A program made the translations under genes and the position numbers. 64,000 bases of DNA from contig NZ_JAIVFQ010000001.1 in the NCBI RefSeq assembly GCF_020829495.1, forward strand, positions 221,493 through 285,492, written 5' to 3'. Each line of letters begins with the position of its first letter. Position 1 is the first letter of the stretch. Below, in pieces: positions 1-9,337 of this stretch. The DNA comes from Nostoc favosum CHAB5714. GTDB lineage: Bacteria > Cyanobacteriota > Cyanobacteriia > Cyanobacteriales > Nostocaceae. The notes under the pieces are model-generated. The model saw only the letters and a list, made by a program, of their open reading frames with translations. It made no database searches and was not told the origin of the DNA.

Positions 1-323
1 ATTTTTATAACAAAATTCTCAAATTTAGATACACTTGTACATATTTAGAAACACAATCCAATCCCGACTGTGTTTATATTGAGTTCAAAATTTGACCAAC
101 CTAGTCATAAAATCAGCACTCTGTAAGGGTAATGAAGTAAATCGAGTATATGGTAAATTTATAACTAAGTAATTTTGTTGTCGCCCAAAGCTCAGTGAGG
201 ATGGCACTTTTTTTTGTTATTGAACGTCAATTGTCAGGAAGTCAGTAGTAAAGTTTAGTAACGAATACTAACACACAGTTATTTTACATAACAGATTTAT
301 ATTTTGGTAGAGGAAGCCTGATT
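1..323. other. AT-rich upstream region, no gene seen
   Basis: No convincing coding region, RNA gene or repeat is visible. The stretch is AT-rich and presumably carries the promoter of the DUF2808 gene that starts at 324. The AGAGGAAG just before that start is an acceptable ribosome binding site. Confidence 0.5.
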
Positions 324-836
324 ATGCGACGTTTACTTTCTGCTTTAGCCGTGACTAGCTTTCTGGTTGCTGGATTACCAGCCTTGACTTGGGCGCAAAG
401 CTTACCTGGATTTACGCTCTTTAGCGGCATCAAAAGCGAAAATCAACTGCCCTTCCGGTTAGATTTTGGTGGACAAGCTAATGGTTGGGATCGATACATA
501 TTAAGGATTCCAGCCCAAAGAATGAAATTGGCTGTTGGTCAATTTGCCATTACCTACCCTGATTATTACAAAGGAACTTTTGACCAGAAAAACATTGAAG
601 TACGAGTCAAAGGCAAAGCAGTTCCGCTTTCTGAGGTGAAGTGGGACAAAGAAGGTAAGCTAATTAATATTTTTCCCCAAGAGCCGGTGCCAGCAGGTAG
701 CCCAGTTGAGGTAGTCTTATCTAACGTGAAAAATCCAGCCTTCGGTGGAGTTTACTATTTTAACTGTCAAGTCCTCTCCCCTGGCGATGTGCCACTACTG
801 CGCTACATGGGAACATGGATTTTGAGCATCAATTAA
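324..836 (+). CDS. DUF2808 family exported protein
   Basis: This 170-residue protein opens with a clear signal peptide: a basic MRRLL start, a hydrophobic stretch to about residue 22, and a likely cut after the alanine of TWAQ. The rest fits the DUF2808 family, which is common in cyanobacteria and of unknown function. Visible features include an N-terminal FTLFSG segment, a GGQANGWDRY patch, a central YPDYYKGTF, and a C-terminal block near GGVYYFNCQ. The start is supported by AGAGGAAG upstream. It is separated from rpmH by tandem repeats, so it is probably its own transcription unit. The role is unknown; it is likely periplasmic or cell-surface. Confidence 0.8.
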   Translation: MRRLLSALAVTSFLVAGLPALTWAQSLPGFTLFSGIKSENQLPFRLDFGGQANGWDRYILRIPAQRMKLAVGQFAITYPDYYKGTFDQKNIEVRVKGKAVPLSEVKWDKEGKLINIFPQEPVPAGSPVEVVLSNVKNPAFGGVYYFNCQVLSPGDVPLLRYMGTWILSIN

Positions 837-850
837 GTTTGGGGAGTGGG

Positions 851-997
851 GAGATGAGGGAGATGAGGGAGATGAGGGAGATGAGGGAGATGAGGGAGAT
901 GAGGGAGATGAGGGAGATGAGGGAGCAGGGGGAGAAAGAATAACTAATGACTAATGACTAATGACTATTCCCTATTCCCTATTCCCTATTCCCTAAT
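851..997. repeat. Short tandem repeats (9-bp GAGATGAGG, then 7-bp units)
   Basis: About eight copies of a 9-bp unit GAGATGAGG (851-925) are followed by 7-bp repeats ACTAATG and ATTCCCT (about 945-997). Such short tandem repeats are typical of heterocystous cyanobacterial spacers. They end directly in front of the putative rpmH promoter. Confidence 0.9.
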
Positions 998-1010
998 AAA
1001 GTGATACAAT
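982..1010 (+). promoter_or_regulatory. Possible rpmH promoter
   Basis: TACAAT at 1005-1010 is a good -10 candidate 45 bases before the rpmH start. The hexamer 17 bases further upstream, TTCCCT, lies inside the 7-bp repeat array and is a poor -35 match. This is a guess from sequence only. Confidence 0.3.
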
Positions 1011-1055
1011 TAGAGATTGTGAGTTTTTATAAAAATCACCTAAGAGGAGAACAAT

Positions 1056-1190
1056 ATGAAAAGAACACTGGGCGGTACTAGCCGTAAGAGAAAAAGAACC
1101 TCTGGTTTTCGCGCCAGAATGCGGACACCAGATGGCAGAAACGTGATTAGCGCTAGAAGAAGAAAGGGACGTCACCGTTTGAGCGTTTAG
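1056..1190 (+). CDS. rpmH: 50S ribosomal protein L34
   Basis: A 44-residue, very basic protein (starting MKRTLGGT) with the L34 pattern [26 protein letters not shown] and a C-terminal RHRLSV. It is a structural protein of the large ribosomal subunit. The ribosome binding site AAGAGGAG sits 7 bases before the ATG. It is followed after 25 bases by rnpA, the arrangement found in almost all bacteria. Length is normal for the family. Confidence 0.97.
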   Translation: MKRTLGGTSRKRKRTSGFRARMRTPDGRNVISARRRKGRHRLSV

Positions 1191-1215
1191 GGAATATTAA
1201 GCTAAAAGAACATCT

Positions 1216-1638
1216 GTGGCTTTGCCTAAAGCAAATCGGCTAAAATCCCGCAAGGATTTCCAGGCAGTTTTCCGGGAAGGGATTCGGCGTCATGGCTCTT
1301 ATTTAACATTGAGAGCCTTAAAGCCGTTACGTTCAACAAAACCTTCTTTGTCTACTGCCACCCAGACTACACAAGCGACTGACTCAGCACATCTTGCCAG
1401 CACGCGGATTGGCATTTCCATAAGCACAAAAGTCAGCAAAAGGGCAGTGGTTCGGAACCGAATCAAACGGCAAATTGCTTCTGCTTTATATAACTTGCTG
1501 CCCAAATTATCACCAGGATGGCGGCTAGTGTTCATTGTCAAACCCACAACAGCAGAATCTAAGTGCGTAAGCCCACAATTTCTGCAAGAATTAGAGCAGT
1601 TGTTGGCACAAGCTGAGGTGTTCGATGGGAATTCGTGA
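1216..1638 (+). CDS. rnpA: Ribonuclease P protein component
   Basis: The 140-residue protein is the protein subunit of RNase P, which helps the RNA subunit trim 5' leaders of pre-tRNAs. The N-terminus LPKANRLKSRKDFQAVFREG and the central RNR signature (SKRAVVRNRIKRQIASA) are diagnostic. A low-complexity Thr/Ser/Ala insert lies around residues 35-60. Translation appears to start at GTG (1216); no better ATG is in frame. The 3' end overlaps the PH-domain gene by 14 bases, suggesting translational coupling in an rpmH-rnpA operon. Confidence 0.96.
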   Translation: MALPKANRLKSRKDFQAVFREGIRRHGSYLTLRALKPLRSTKPSLSTATQTTQATDSAHLASTRIGISISTKVSKRAVVRNRIKRQIASALYNLLPKLSPGWRLVFIVKPTTAESKCVSPQFLQELEQLLAQAEVFDGNS

Positions 1639-2017
1639 AGATGTTTATTATGAAGGTGGCCCCCATCTTGGGGATTTAATTGTCAACCTGTTGATTGGGC
1701 TAACCATTGTCGGGATACCATTAACAGTTGGGGCAATTGTCAGAGCATTGTGGCTGCGTTTCCGCATCACCGATCGCCGAATTACCGTGACGGGAGGTTG
1801 GCAGGGACGCGATCGCACTGACATAATTTACTCAGAAATTGTCAAAGTCGTCACAGTCCCCCGTGGCATTGGCTTGTGGGGAGATATGGTACTAACCCTA
1901 AGAAACGGCAGTCGTCTCGAATTGCGTGCAATTCCCAAGTTTCGGGAAGTCTATGACTATATCAACGAAAGAATTGCTGCGAAAAATCCCGAATATAGCG
2001 CTGCTGCTAACAAGTGA
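1625..2017 (+). CDS. Membrane-anchored bacterial PH-domain protein
   Basis: The 130-residue protein has a hydrophobic segment at about residues 18-45 and then a small beta-rich domain (FRITDRRITVTGGW ... IIYSEIVKVVTVPR ... GDMVLTLRNGSRLELRAIP) that matches the bacterial PH (bPH2/YdbT-like) fold. The exact role is unknown. It lies between rnpA and yidC, as in other cyanobacteria, and overlaps the rnpA end, so it is probably co-transcribed with the membrane-protein insertion genes. Confidence 0.85.
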   Translation: MGIREDVYYEGGPHLGDLIVNLLIGLTIVGIPLTVGAIVRALWLRFRITDRRITVTGGWQGRDRTDIIYSEIVKVVTVPRGIGLWGDMVLTLRNGSRLELRAIPKFREVYDYINERIAAKNPEYSAAANK

Positions 2018-2020
2018 TGA

Positions 2021-2150
2021 GAGTAGGGAGCAGGGAGCAGGGGAGCAGGGGGAGATGAGGGAGAAGAACCAATGCCCAATGCCCAATGCCCAATGCCCAA
2101 TGCCCCATTTGAATGTGCGGCTATCCGTAGCGAAGGGTAGTCGCACATAA
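2021..2150. repeat. Short tandem repeats and a small dispersed repeat
   Basis: Purine-rich GGGAGCA units are followed by about five copies of the 7-bp CAATGCC (2069-2105), then a short dispersed-repeat-like segment. The region fills the gap between the PH-domain gene and yidC. Confidence 0.8.
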
Positions 2151-2207
2151 TTTATGATTTAGATAAATTAGATTCAGTTTACAGTACCTCAGGTTGAATT
2201 CAGAATA

Positions 2208-3359
2208 ATGGATTTTGGTATCGGCTTTCTCTCGAACAACGTGATGCTGCCAATCATAGATTTCTTCTATGGTATTGTGCCTAGCTACGGATTGGCGATC
2301 GTTGCTTTGACCCTGATAGTCCGCTTCGCGCTCTATCCCCTGAGTGCTGGCTCAATTCGCAACATGCGGAAAATGCGAATTGTACAACCTCTGATGCAGA
2401 AGCGGATGGCAGAAATCAAAGAGCGCTATAAGGATGAACCGCAAAAGCAGCAAGAGGAAATGGTCAATGTTCAAAAAGAATTTGGCAACCCCTTAGCAGG
2501 CTGTTTTCCATTACTAGTGCAAATGCCGGTCTTATTAGCGCTATTTGCTACTTTGCGGGGTTCGCCTTTTGCAAGTGCTAACTACAGCGTTAACCTGCAA
2601 ATCCTTCCCGCAGAACAAATCGAACAAATTCAACCGCAAGCCTTTGCGACTGCTCCTCAAAATATTTACGTTGCTGATGGAGAACACGTTAAAGTAGCTG
2701 CGATCCTTCCTAGTGGTAACAAACTAGCGGTAGGAGAACAAACTAAAATTCAATATCAGACCGTTGAGGGCAAACCATTTCAGGTACTTTTAGCAGAACA
2801 CCCAGAAAATAACCTGATTCCTGATTGGAAAGTCACCAAAGGTGAAGATAGGGTAAAAATTGATGCCCAAGGTAATGTAGAAGCCTTGCAGCCCGGAGAA
2901 GTCACTATTCAAGGAACAATTCCTGGACTAGCAGCAGAAAAAGGCTTTCTATTTATTGATGCTTTAGGTAGGGTTGGCGCAACTGATCCAGATGGCACAA
3001 TTCACTGGGATATCGTCGCCATGATCGTCTCCTTCGGAATCAGCCTTTATGTTAGCCAAATGCTTTCTGGGCAAAATTCCAGTGGTGGCAATCCGCAGCA
3101 AGATACAGTTAACAAAATCACTCCAGTTATTTTTTCTGGGATGTTTTTGTTCTTCCCCTTACCAGCTGGGGTGCTGATGTATATGGTGATTGGTAATATT
3201 TTCCAAACCGCACAAACTTATCTTCTCTCCCGCGAACCTCTACCAGAAGAACTGCAAAAAATCGTAGCAACCCAGGAAAAAGAAGCAGTAGTCGCAGAAC
3301 AAAAGGCATTGCCATTTGAACCAAAAAGTGCCAAGAAAAAGGCTACAGGGGGATCATGA
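2208..3359 (+). CDS. yidC: YidC/Oxa1 membrane protein insertase
   Basis: The 383-residue protein inserts proteins into the plasma and thylakoid membranes, alone or with Sec. The conserved YidC core is visible: [21 protein letters not shown] with the groove arginine at residue 39, then the amphipathic coiled region ([15 protein letters not shown]), [20 protein letters not shown], and C-terminal membrane segments with [16 protein letters not shown]. An inserted hydrophilic domain (about residues 115-260, with an Ig-like [13 protein letters not shown] patch) sits between membrane segments and is typical of cyanobacterial YidC. It overlaps the next gene by 4 bases (ATGA), indicating coupling. Confidence 0.96.
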   Translation: MDFGIGFLSNNVMLPIIDFFYGIVPSYGLAIVALTLIVRFALYPLSAGSIRNMRKMRIVQPLMQKRMAEIKERYKDEPQKQQEEMVNVQKEFGNPLAGCFPLLVQMPVLLALFATLRGSPFASANYSVNLQILPAEQIEQIQPQAFATAPQNIYVADGEHVKVAAILPSGNKLAVGEQTKIQYQTVEGKPFQVLLAEHPENNLIPDWKVTKGEDRVKIDAQGNVEALQPGEVTIQGTIPGLAAEKGFLFIDALGRVGATDPDGTIHWDIVAMIVSFGISLYVSQMLSGQNSSGGNPQQDTVNKITPVIFSGMFLFFPLPAGVLMYMVIGNIFQTAQTYLLSREPLPEELQKIVATQEKEAVVAEQKALPFEPKSAKKKATGGS

Positions 3360-3898
3360 GCAATATTCCCATGCAGCGAGGTCAGCAGTGGTTAAAATCC
3401 CTGCTGGAACTCACTGGAATACCTGCTGATATTCAGGGTCATTTAGAAGCGGCCCAATCTCAAGACGGCGATTCCCCAGAACCAGATAACTACTGGTTAA
3501 CAATTGATCAAACTAATTTAACGACAGAACAAATCCAGGTCTTAATTGGTGCCGATGGTTCTGTGTTAGATGCGATTCAGTATCTAGCAAATTCGGTTTT
3601 AAACCTGAGTCAATCCCTGGAAGACCAAGCCTCTTACACTATTGAGTTAAATGGCTACCGGGTTAAAAGAGAAGCCGAAATTCGCGCATTAGCAGAAGCA
3701 GCAGCCGATGAAGTGCGCTTTTCTGGTAGAGAAGTGGAAATCAAATCGCTCAGTTCTGCTGAAAGGCGTCAAATCCATACCTTCTTGAAGGAATTTGGAG
3801 ATTTGGAAACCTTCAGTCGCGGTAAAGAGCCGCATCGTCATCTGGTTGTCCGTCCAGCTTCGTTGGAAGGAGTTGGGAGTTTGGAGAGACGCGATTAA
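3356..3898 (+). CDS. khpB: KH-R3H RNA-binding protein Jag/KhpB
   Basis: The 180-residue protein is a small RNA-binding protein of the Jag (KhpB/EloR) family. A KH domain (about 50-115) contains the GxxG-type loop [14 protein letters not shown], and an R3H domain (about 120-165) contains ERRQIHTFL with the R-xxx-H spacing. The N-terminal Jag domain of Firmicutes is absent, as in cyanobacteria. Its ATG overlaps the yidC stop. The last residues and the TAA stop lie inside an 18-bp palindromic repeat (3888-3905), so the very C-terminus looks repeat-derived. Confidence 0.9.
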   Translation: MSNIPMQRGQQWLKSLLELTGIPADIQGHLEAAQSQDGDSPEPDNYWLTIDQTNLTTEQIQVLIGADGSVLDAIQYLANSVLNLSQSLEDQASYTIELNGYRVKREAEIRALAEAAADEVRFSGREVEIKSLSSAERRQIHTFLKEFGDLETFSRGKEPHRHLVVRPASLEGVGSLERRD

Positions 3899-3978
3899 TC
3901 GCGTCTGTACAGGAGTTAGGAGACGCGATTAATCGCGTCTGTACAGGAGTTAGGAGTAGAGACGCGATTAATCGCGTC
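3888..3978. repeat. Three copies of an 18-bp perfect palindrome
   Basis: GACGCGATTAATCGCGTC occurs at 3888-3905, 3922-3939 and 3961-3978, separated by TGTACAGGAGTTAGGA-type spacers. Each copy is self-complementary. The first includes the stop codon of the upstream gene. Related copies sit between rbcL and rbcX (38068 and 38102). Confidence 0.95.
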
Positions 3979-4112
3979 TGTTAGGGTTAATGAAGCTCAT
4001 AACGATATAGTTTCAAAATTTATCTTGTTCTTAAGAGATAAAGTAAAAATGTAATATCAGTATAATTGCTGGTAATGAAGATAAATTTTAGTGAGGATGT
4101 CTCACAAATCCT

Positions 4113-4631
4113 ATGGACGCAATTTTTATTCCGCAGCTAGCTAAAGCCCCGGAGCGGACAGAGGAAGTTCAGGTTCAGGAATTTCTGCCTGGTCTGGAAA
4201 CGTTGACGCCAGTTCGCGGTCATGTGCGCGTGCAGCATCATGGCAATTACCTGGAAGTGTCCGCTCAGGCAGAAACAATTATTACTTGTACCTGCAACCG
4301 ATGTTTGCAGCAATACAATCGACGTTTAGGGCTTGATACAAAGGAAATCATCTGGTTAGATGAAACTGCAAATCAGGGAAATGACTTGCCCCTAGAGCGG
4401 GAAGTGACTATGGAAGAGTTGCTGGAAATCCTACCGCCCGATGGTTATTTTTATCCCAACGAATGGCTGTATGAGCAAATGTGCTTGGCAGTACCCCAGC
4501 GCCAGCTGTGCAATCGCAATTGTCCAGGTATTCCTGTAAGTAATACAGTTGATAATTCTGATATTCCTGAAACTCCAGTTGATAACCGTTGGGCTTCTCT
4601 GGAAGCACTGAAAAAGCAACTTCCCGGATAG
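4113..4631 (+). CDS. YceD-family (DUF177) protein
   Basis: The 172-residue protein matches DUF177/YceD, a family often encoded near ribosomal genes and linked to 23S rRNA accumulation. The family cysteines are present: TCTCNRC near residue 60 and a C-terminal cluster (CLAVPQRQLCNRNCPG), which could bind zinc. In many bacteria the gene precedes rpmF; here it follows the yidC-jag genes after a 214-base spacer of palindromes. Start ATG at 4113 is in a plausible position; translation signals are weak. Confidence 0.85.
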   Translation: MDAIFIPQLAKAPERTEEVQVQEFLPGLETLTPVRGHVRVQHHGNYLEVSAQAETIITCTCNRCLQQYNRRLGLDTKEIIWLDETANQGNDLPLEREVTMEELLEILPPDGYFYPNEWLYEQMCLAVPQRQLCNRNCPGIPVSNTVDNSDIPETPVDNRWASLEALKKQLPG

Positions 4632-4653
4632 ACAAATCACTTTCAACTTCGTT

Positions 4654-4675
4654 AACGCGCCATTAGTAGCGCGTT
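4654..4675 (+). terminator. Rho-independent terminator after DUF177 gene
   Basis: AACGCGC pairs with GCGCGTT around an 8-base loop and is followed by TATTTT. It lies 22 bases after the stop codon. Confidence 0.75.
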
Positions 4676-4804
4676 TATTTTAAGTAGTTAATTATTATAC
4701 CTGTATGGTACACACTAAAGCTAGGAACTGAAAGTCTTTAACCATAATAATAAACACAAACTGGCAAAAAATGTTCTTTATTTATGATTATGATTATACT
4801 TAAT

Positions 4805-6937
4805 TTAGTCTTGGCTAAGTGCTTGATTTAATCGTCTCCCACACTTGGTACAGAAGTTGAAATTCGCCGGATTAGTGCGACCACAATTGGTACATACTAT
4901 ATTATTTTCAACTGGAGTTTGACATGGAGTGTGTTTCTTCAAATTGTTGGTTGAATTAAATTCAGTGAGTGTATTATTCCTATCAGTAGATTGATGAATT
5001 TGTTGTGAAGTTGGTTGAATAAATACTGGCTCCATTTGGGCAAAATGCTCCAGCAACATTCGATGGATAAAAATGTAACCACCTCCAACCTTTTGCAAAA
5101 AGATGTGTTCAGTCGCATAATCAAGAAATCGGACATAGTTTAGAGGTATGCAATTCTTGCTGCAAAGAATGAGGTGTAAGGTAAAGTGTTGTAGGCAGGC
5201 TTGACCACCCCCAAATACAAGCCCAGATACAAGCCCAAACACTAAACCCAATTGCAGCCATTCTTTTTTTCCAAAGATTTGTTCACCAATTAATCCCCCA
5301 AATAATCCGCCAAGTAATCCGCCAAGTAATCCTATTATTAAGGCATTCTTCGCTGAGTTCCATATCCCTTGGTTAGGAATTGTTCTTATCACTATGTCTG
5401 GGCCTCTCAGTCCACCTAACAGCCCTAAAATTAGTCCACCAGTTAGCCCATATAGTAACCCTAATTGCAACCCAGTTTGGAGATCAAATGGAGTCTTAAC
5501 TAGCTTAAAAAACAGTCCTACAATTAGCCCCAAAAGCAATCCACCTGGTAGTCCATTCTTCAAAAACTTTTTGGCTTCTTGCCAAGACCATCTCAAAGTT
5601 TCAACTGGTTTGATTTCTGCCGTATTCCACGCTAAAGGTAATCCAGCCGTAATTCCACCAATTAACGCCCCGGGTGATTTATGTATTTGCCAGCCGATTA
5701 ACCCACAAATGATGACTCCAAGCAAACAAGGCGTAAATTTATAAAGTGTTTTTTGAACTCGATTTGACAACCAGGCAGGCTGTATTCTTTCAATAAGAAA
5801 AACCGTTTGCGACTTCTGAAACATCTGCTGTGCTAGCCAAATTAGCCAGCGCATTGCTTGCACTTTTGAGTATCTTGGCTCATACTTACGACGCTTAAAC
5901 ATCCGTTCAATATAAGTATCAAACAGGTGCTTTCGGCGTTCTTCTTTAGAACCTGCATTAGGTAAATCTTCAAGTTTCTTACCTTTATAAGCTAGAGTCA
6001 TGACGCTTAAAGTCAGGGGAGACTTGGCTAACTCTTGCAACGTAGTGTCTTCTTGAAGCAATGTTTTTACTGCTTCCAGTTGTTCACCAGCCCTATCTAA
6101 ATATTGTTTAACTTGCTGAAATGTCAAAGATTGGATGCAGATAGCACCTTGCAATTCTAAACGAGTAGAGAGAGCTTCATAATCTCGGATACGGCTTGTC
6201 ACCACAATCTCAATCAGCCCATGTTCTTGCATGAATTGGTTGATGGCTTGGATGCAGGTTTCCCGACGCTCAATTTTCACCTCATCTAAACCATCTAGCA
6301 GCAGTAATAGTTGTTGATCTTCAATCCAGACTTTAGCAAGTGTTTTAGAAACTTGATATGTACTATTCAATTCCTCAATCAGCCAATCAGCAATTGTTTG
6401 CTGTTTATTTCCCCAAGAAGATAAGTTCAGCACTACTGGAATAGGTTGGCTCAAATCTTTTTCGGTACGAGCAATTAATTCTTGTGCCAGCTTCAGGAGA
6501 GTGATCGTTTTACCCGCTCCTGGTTCTCCTAGAATCAGTAAGGTTCGTCCTTTTCCCATCTGATTGAAGACATCAGTGACACTTTTCCCTTCAGGTAAGG
6601 TTTGCCCAGACTCATTAGGAATTTCTTGGACAATGCTAGATGGACGCTTTACTGCGTCTAATCGTTCTTCCAGCCCCAGATCAATTAGACCTTTAGTATA
6701 CAAAGATTTTTCGAGTACGCCTTTAATCCAATACTGTTTGACTTTATTAAGTAAAACTTCTCGGAAACGGTACTCCTGTTTCCCTGAAAAAGGTTTTACC
6801 TGCCTGTGACCTATTAGTTTAGCTAGGCTGAAGCTTTCATTCACAGTTAGGTACTGAATTTGGTGCAAGTCGCGTCCAGCCTGTCCAATTTGAGCTTCCC
6901 GAATCAAAGCACCATCAATATTAAGATTTTGAGTCAT
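4805..6937 (-). CDS. NLR-like NACHT NTPase with Gly-rich membrane repeats and zinc ribbon
   Basis: This 710-residue protein has four visible parts. (1) An N-terminal motif, residues 5-28, with AQIGQAGRD, that matches the neighbouring small protein. (2) A NACHT-type STAND NTPase: Walker A GEPGAGKT at 137-144 and Walker B LLLLDGLDEV at 211-220, then VVTSRIRDYEAL. (3) A hydrophobic region, about 385-600, with repeated G-(L/G)-(L/I)-GG units that look like Gly-zipper membrane helices. (4) A C-terminal zinc ribbon with C682, C685, C696 and C699. The partner gene ends 9 bases upstream, so the two are an operon. A nucleotide-switch sensor with a signalling N-terminus is likely; its trigger is unknown. 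The translated start is ATG with a weak ribosome site. Confidence 0.82.
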   Translation of the reverse strand: MTQNLNIDGALIREAQIGQAGRDLHQIQYLTVNESFSLAKLIGHRQVKPFSGKQEYRFREVLLNKVKQYWIKGVLEKSLYTKGLIDLGLEERLDAVKRPSSIVQEIPNESGQTLPEGKSVTDVFNQMGKGRTLLILGEPGAGKTITLLKLAQELIARTEKDLSQPIPVVLNLSSWGNKQQTIADWLIEELNSTYQVSKTLAKVWIEDQQLLLLLDGLDEVKIERRETCIQAINQFMQEHGLIEIVVTSRIRDYEALSTRLELQGAICIQSLTFQQVKQYLDRAGEQLEAVKTLLQEDTTLQELAKSPLTLSVMTLAYKGKKLEDLPNAGSKEERRKHLFDTYIERMFKRRKYEPRYSKVQAMRWLIWLAQQMFQKSQTVFLIERIQPAWLSNRVQKTLYKFTPCLLGVIICGLIGWQIHKSPGALIGGITAGLPLAWNTAEIKPVETLRWSWQEAKKFLKNGLPGGLLLGLIVGLFFKLVKTPFDLQTGLQLGLLYGLTGGLILGLLGGLRGPDIVIRTIPNQGIWNSAKNALIIGLLGGLLGGLFGGLIGEQIFGKKEWLQLGLVFGLVSGLVFGGGQACLQHFTLHLILCSKNCIPLNYVRFLDYATEHIFLQKVGGGYIFIHRMLLEHFAQMEPVFIQPTSQQIHQSTDRNNTLTEFNSTNNLKKHTPCQTPVENNIVCTNCGRTNPANFNFCTKCGRRLNQALSQD

Positions 6938-6946
6938 AACCTTTTT

Positions 6947-7399
6947 TTATGTAAAAAGTAAAAGACTTTTAGCTGCAACTCCTAACCAAGGAGCTAATTG
7001 TTTGGCAATTGGCTCTAACTTTTTCCAAATCCCTTCGCCTGCATTAAACGTTTCATTCGCTTCTTTGAGGACTTTACTAGCTTTTTGCAAACTTTTTGCC
7101 GCAGTGTCTTTGTCTGGTTCTTTTTCATTAACTGCGTCGGTTGCATAATCGAGATGTTTCAGTGCTTGTTTCTTTTGGTCTTCTGGTAAATCTGAATTAC
7201 GAAATATGGATTCAATTTGTGCCATTAATTCCGCAACTTCAGGTAAGGTCAATTCTTTCTCAGCCCCACCCTGAGTATTTTGCTGATTTTGGGTCATGTC
7301 GCCAGCAGCTTGTCCAACTTGAACACCTGAAAATTGACCACCACCAATGTTGAGGGACATTCCTCCAGGATTTTTGGGCTGTGAGTTATTTTCTGCCAT
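6947..7399 (-). CDS. Small helical partner of the NACHT protein, with RHIM-like motif
   Basis: The 150-residue protein has a Gly/Gln-rich N-terminus (residues 14-40) including GVQVGQAAGD, then a charged helical domain (about 50-125) and a hydrophobic C-terminal stretch (QLAPWLGVAAKSLLLF). Residues 16-39 align without gaps to residues 5-28 of the downstream NACHT protein, with 11 of 24 identical. I do not recognise a named family for the helical domain. By analogy with effector-NLR pairs it may be a membrane-active effector activated by the NACHT protein through motif templating; this is inference. A second start at M14 is possible. Confidence 0.75.
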   Translation of the reverse strand: MAENNSQPKNPGGMSLNIGGGQFSGVQVGQAAGDMTQNQQNTQGGAEKELTLPEVAELMAQIESIFRNSDLPEDQKKQALKHLDYATDAVNEKEPDKDTAAKSLQKASKVLKEANETFNAGEGIWKKLEPIAKQLAPWLGVAAKSLLLFT

Positions 7400-7713
7400 T
7401 TTAATTTGCTTAATAAAAACATAACTTTATTTAAGCTTTATTCCAGATTGAGCAGATAACTTTCCCGAATATTCAAAAAATTGCGTATATAGTAAGCCAA
7501 TTACTACATTCACAGATGGTAAGCAAATTCACTTATTCCCAGTTCCCACCTGTAGATACAAGCTTTGTGGCTTTGCTTCAACTTTTATGTAAAGAGCTTC
7601 TTCAAGTTTCATTGCCTGGTAGAGCCAGGTAAGGAGAGATATATTCGTTTTTAGTTGTGAGACACAATACAAAGAAAGAACAATGAGAGAAGAACTAATA
7701 ACGATAGCCAAAT
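7400..7713. other. Intergenic region between divergent genes
   Basis: The 314-base gap separates the minus-strand NLR operon from ycf46 on the plus strand, so both promoters should lie here. No repeat, RNA gene or reading frame with family similarity is visible. Confidence 0.5.
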
Positions 7714-9225
7714 ATGAACTTCCGTGAAGAGTTTAAACTGCTGCTACGCGCCCGCTACCCCTTAATTTATATTCCTACATACGAGGAAGAACGGGTAGAA
7801 GCAGCTATCCGGGAAGAAGCAACCAAGCAGGGTAATCGCCCAGTGTATACTTGGGATTTTGTCGATGGCTACCAAGGAAACCCCAATGATGTTGGGTTTG
7901 GGCGGCGTAACCCGTTGCAAGCTTTAGAATTTATCGAAAAATTACCAGCTTCCGCGCCAGCTGTATTGATTCTCCGAGATTATCATCGCTTTTTAGATGA
8001 TGTAGCGATCGCCCGCAAACTCCGCAATCTGTCCAGACTTCTCAAGTCGCAACCAAAAAATATTGTCCTACTGTCGCCGCGCATCGCCATCCCTGACGAC
8101 TTAACCGAAGTGCTGACAGTCGTCGAGTTTCCCTTACCCGCCGCCCCAGAAATTAAAACTGAGGTAGAACGCTTGCTACAAAGTACTGGTAACTCCCTTT
8201 CTGGCAAAGTTTTAGATGATTTGGTGCGTTCTTGTCAAGGGCTTTCGATGGAACGGATTCGCCGAGTTTTGGCAAAAGCGATCGCTACCCACGGAGAATT
8301 GCAACCAGAAGACGTGGATCTCGTTTTGGAAGAAAAGCGCCAAACTATCCGCCAAACCCAAATCTTGGACTTCTACCCCGCCACTGAGCAAATTTCTGAT
8401 ATTGGCGGACTGGATAACTTAAAAGACTGGCTGATTCGGCGGGGAGGCTCCTTTACTGATAAGGCGCGACAGTACGGATTACCGCACCCCCGTGGTTTAA
8501 TGTTGGTGGGTATTCAAGGAACTGGTAAATCGTTAACGGCAAAAGCGATCGCTCATCACTGGCATTTACCCCTGTTACGTTTGGATGTGGGAAGGTTATT
8601 TGGTGGTTTGGTGGGTGAATCAGAATCTCGGACTCGGCAAATGATCCAAGTAGCTGAAGCCCTTGCTCCCTGTATTTTGTGGATTGATGAAATAGATAAA
8701 GCCTTTGCCGGACTTGGTAGCAAAGGTGATGCAGGAACAGCCAGCCGTGTGTTTGGTACTTTTATTACCTGGCTAGCCGAAAAAACCTCACCCGTGTTTG
8801 TCGTCGCCACCGCCAACGACATCCAAGCCTTACCGCCGGAAATGCTTCGTAAAGGGCGATTTGATGAAATTTTCTTTGTGGGATTGCCCACCCAAGAAGA
8901 GAGAAAAGCAATTTATGATGTTCATTTATCGCGATTGCGCCCCCATAACTTAAAAAGTTATGACATCGAAAGGTTAGCTTATGAGACGCCCGATTTTTCT
9001 GGGGCAGAAATTGAGCAAACTTTAATTGAAGCAATGCACATTGGATTTAGCCAAAACCGCGACTTTGCTACTGATGACATTTTAGAAGCAGCCAGTCAGA
9101 TCATCCCCTTGGCGCGAACTGCTGTAGAGCAAATTCAGCAACTCCAAGAATGGGCTGCTGCTGGGAGAGCGCGTTTAGCATCTAAACACAGTCCTTTGAG
9201 CGAACGCCTCCGGCGCAATACGTGA
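7714..9225 (+). CDS. ycf46: AAA+ ATPase Ycf46
   Basis: The 503-residue protein is the Ycf46 type of AAA+ ATPase found in cyanobacteria and red-algal plastids. A degenerate N-terminal AAA-like domain (about 1-215) is followed by a functional module: Walker A GIQGTGKS at 266-273, Walker B ILWIDEID at 321-328, and a sensor region [13 protein letters not shown]. The second region of homology and arginine finger area (RKGRFDE) look intact. Its role is not settled; work in Synechocystis links the family to inorganic-carbon use. Length is normal. Confidence 0.9.
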   Translation: MNFREEFKLLLRARYPLIYIPTYEEERVEAAIREEATKQGNRPVYTWDFVDGYQGNPNDVGFGRRNPLQALEFIEKLPASAPAVLILRDYHRFLDDVAIARKLRNLSRLLKSQPKNIVLLSPRIAIPDDLTEVLTVVEFPLPAAPEIKTEVERLLQSTGNSLSGKVLDDLVRSCQGLSMERIRRVLAKAIATHGELQPEDVDLVLEEKRQTIRQTQILDFYPATEQISDIGGLDNLKDWLIRRGGSFTDKARQYGLPHPRGLMLVGIQGTGKSLTAKAIAHHWHLPLLRLDVGRLFGGLVGESESRTRQMIQVAEALAPCILWIDEIDKAFAGLGSKGDAGTASRVFGTFITWLAEKTSPVFVVATANDIQALPPEMLRKGRFDEIFFVGLPTQEERKAIYDVHLSRLRPHNLKSYDIERLAYETPDFSGAEIEQTLIEAMHIGFSQNRDFATDDILEAASQIIPLARTAVEQIQQLQEWAAAGRARLASKHSPLSERLRRNT

Positions 9226-9337
9226 ACGCATTCAGCAGTAGCTACAATAATTGGTTAGTTAATAATTGCTAGTCAATAGTCAAGAGTTAATCATGAATTA
9301 CTATTGACTATTGACCACTGCTGATCAGGTTTTAACT

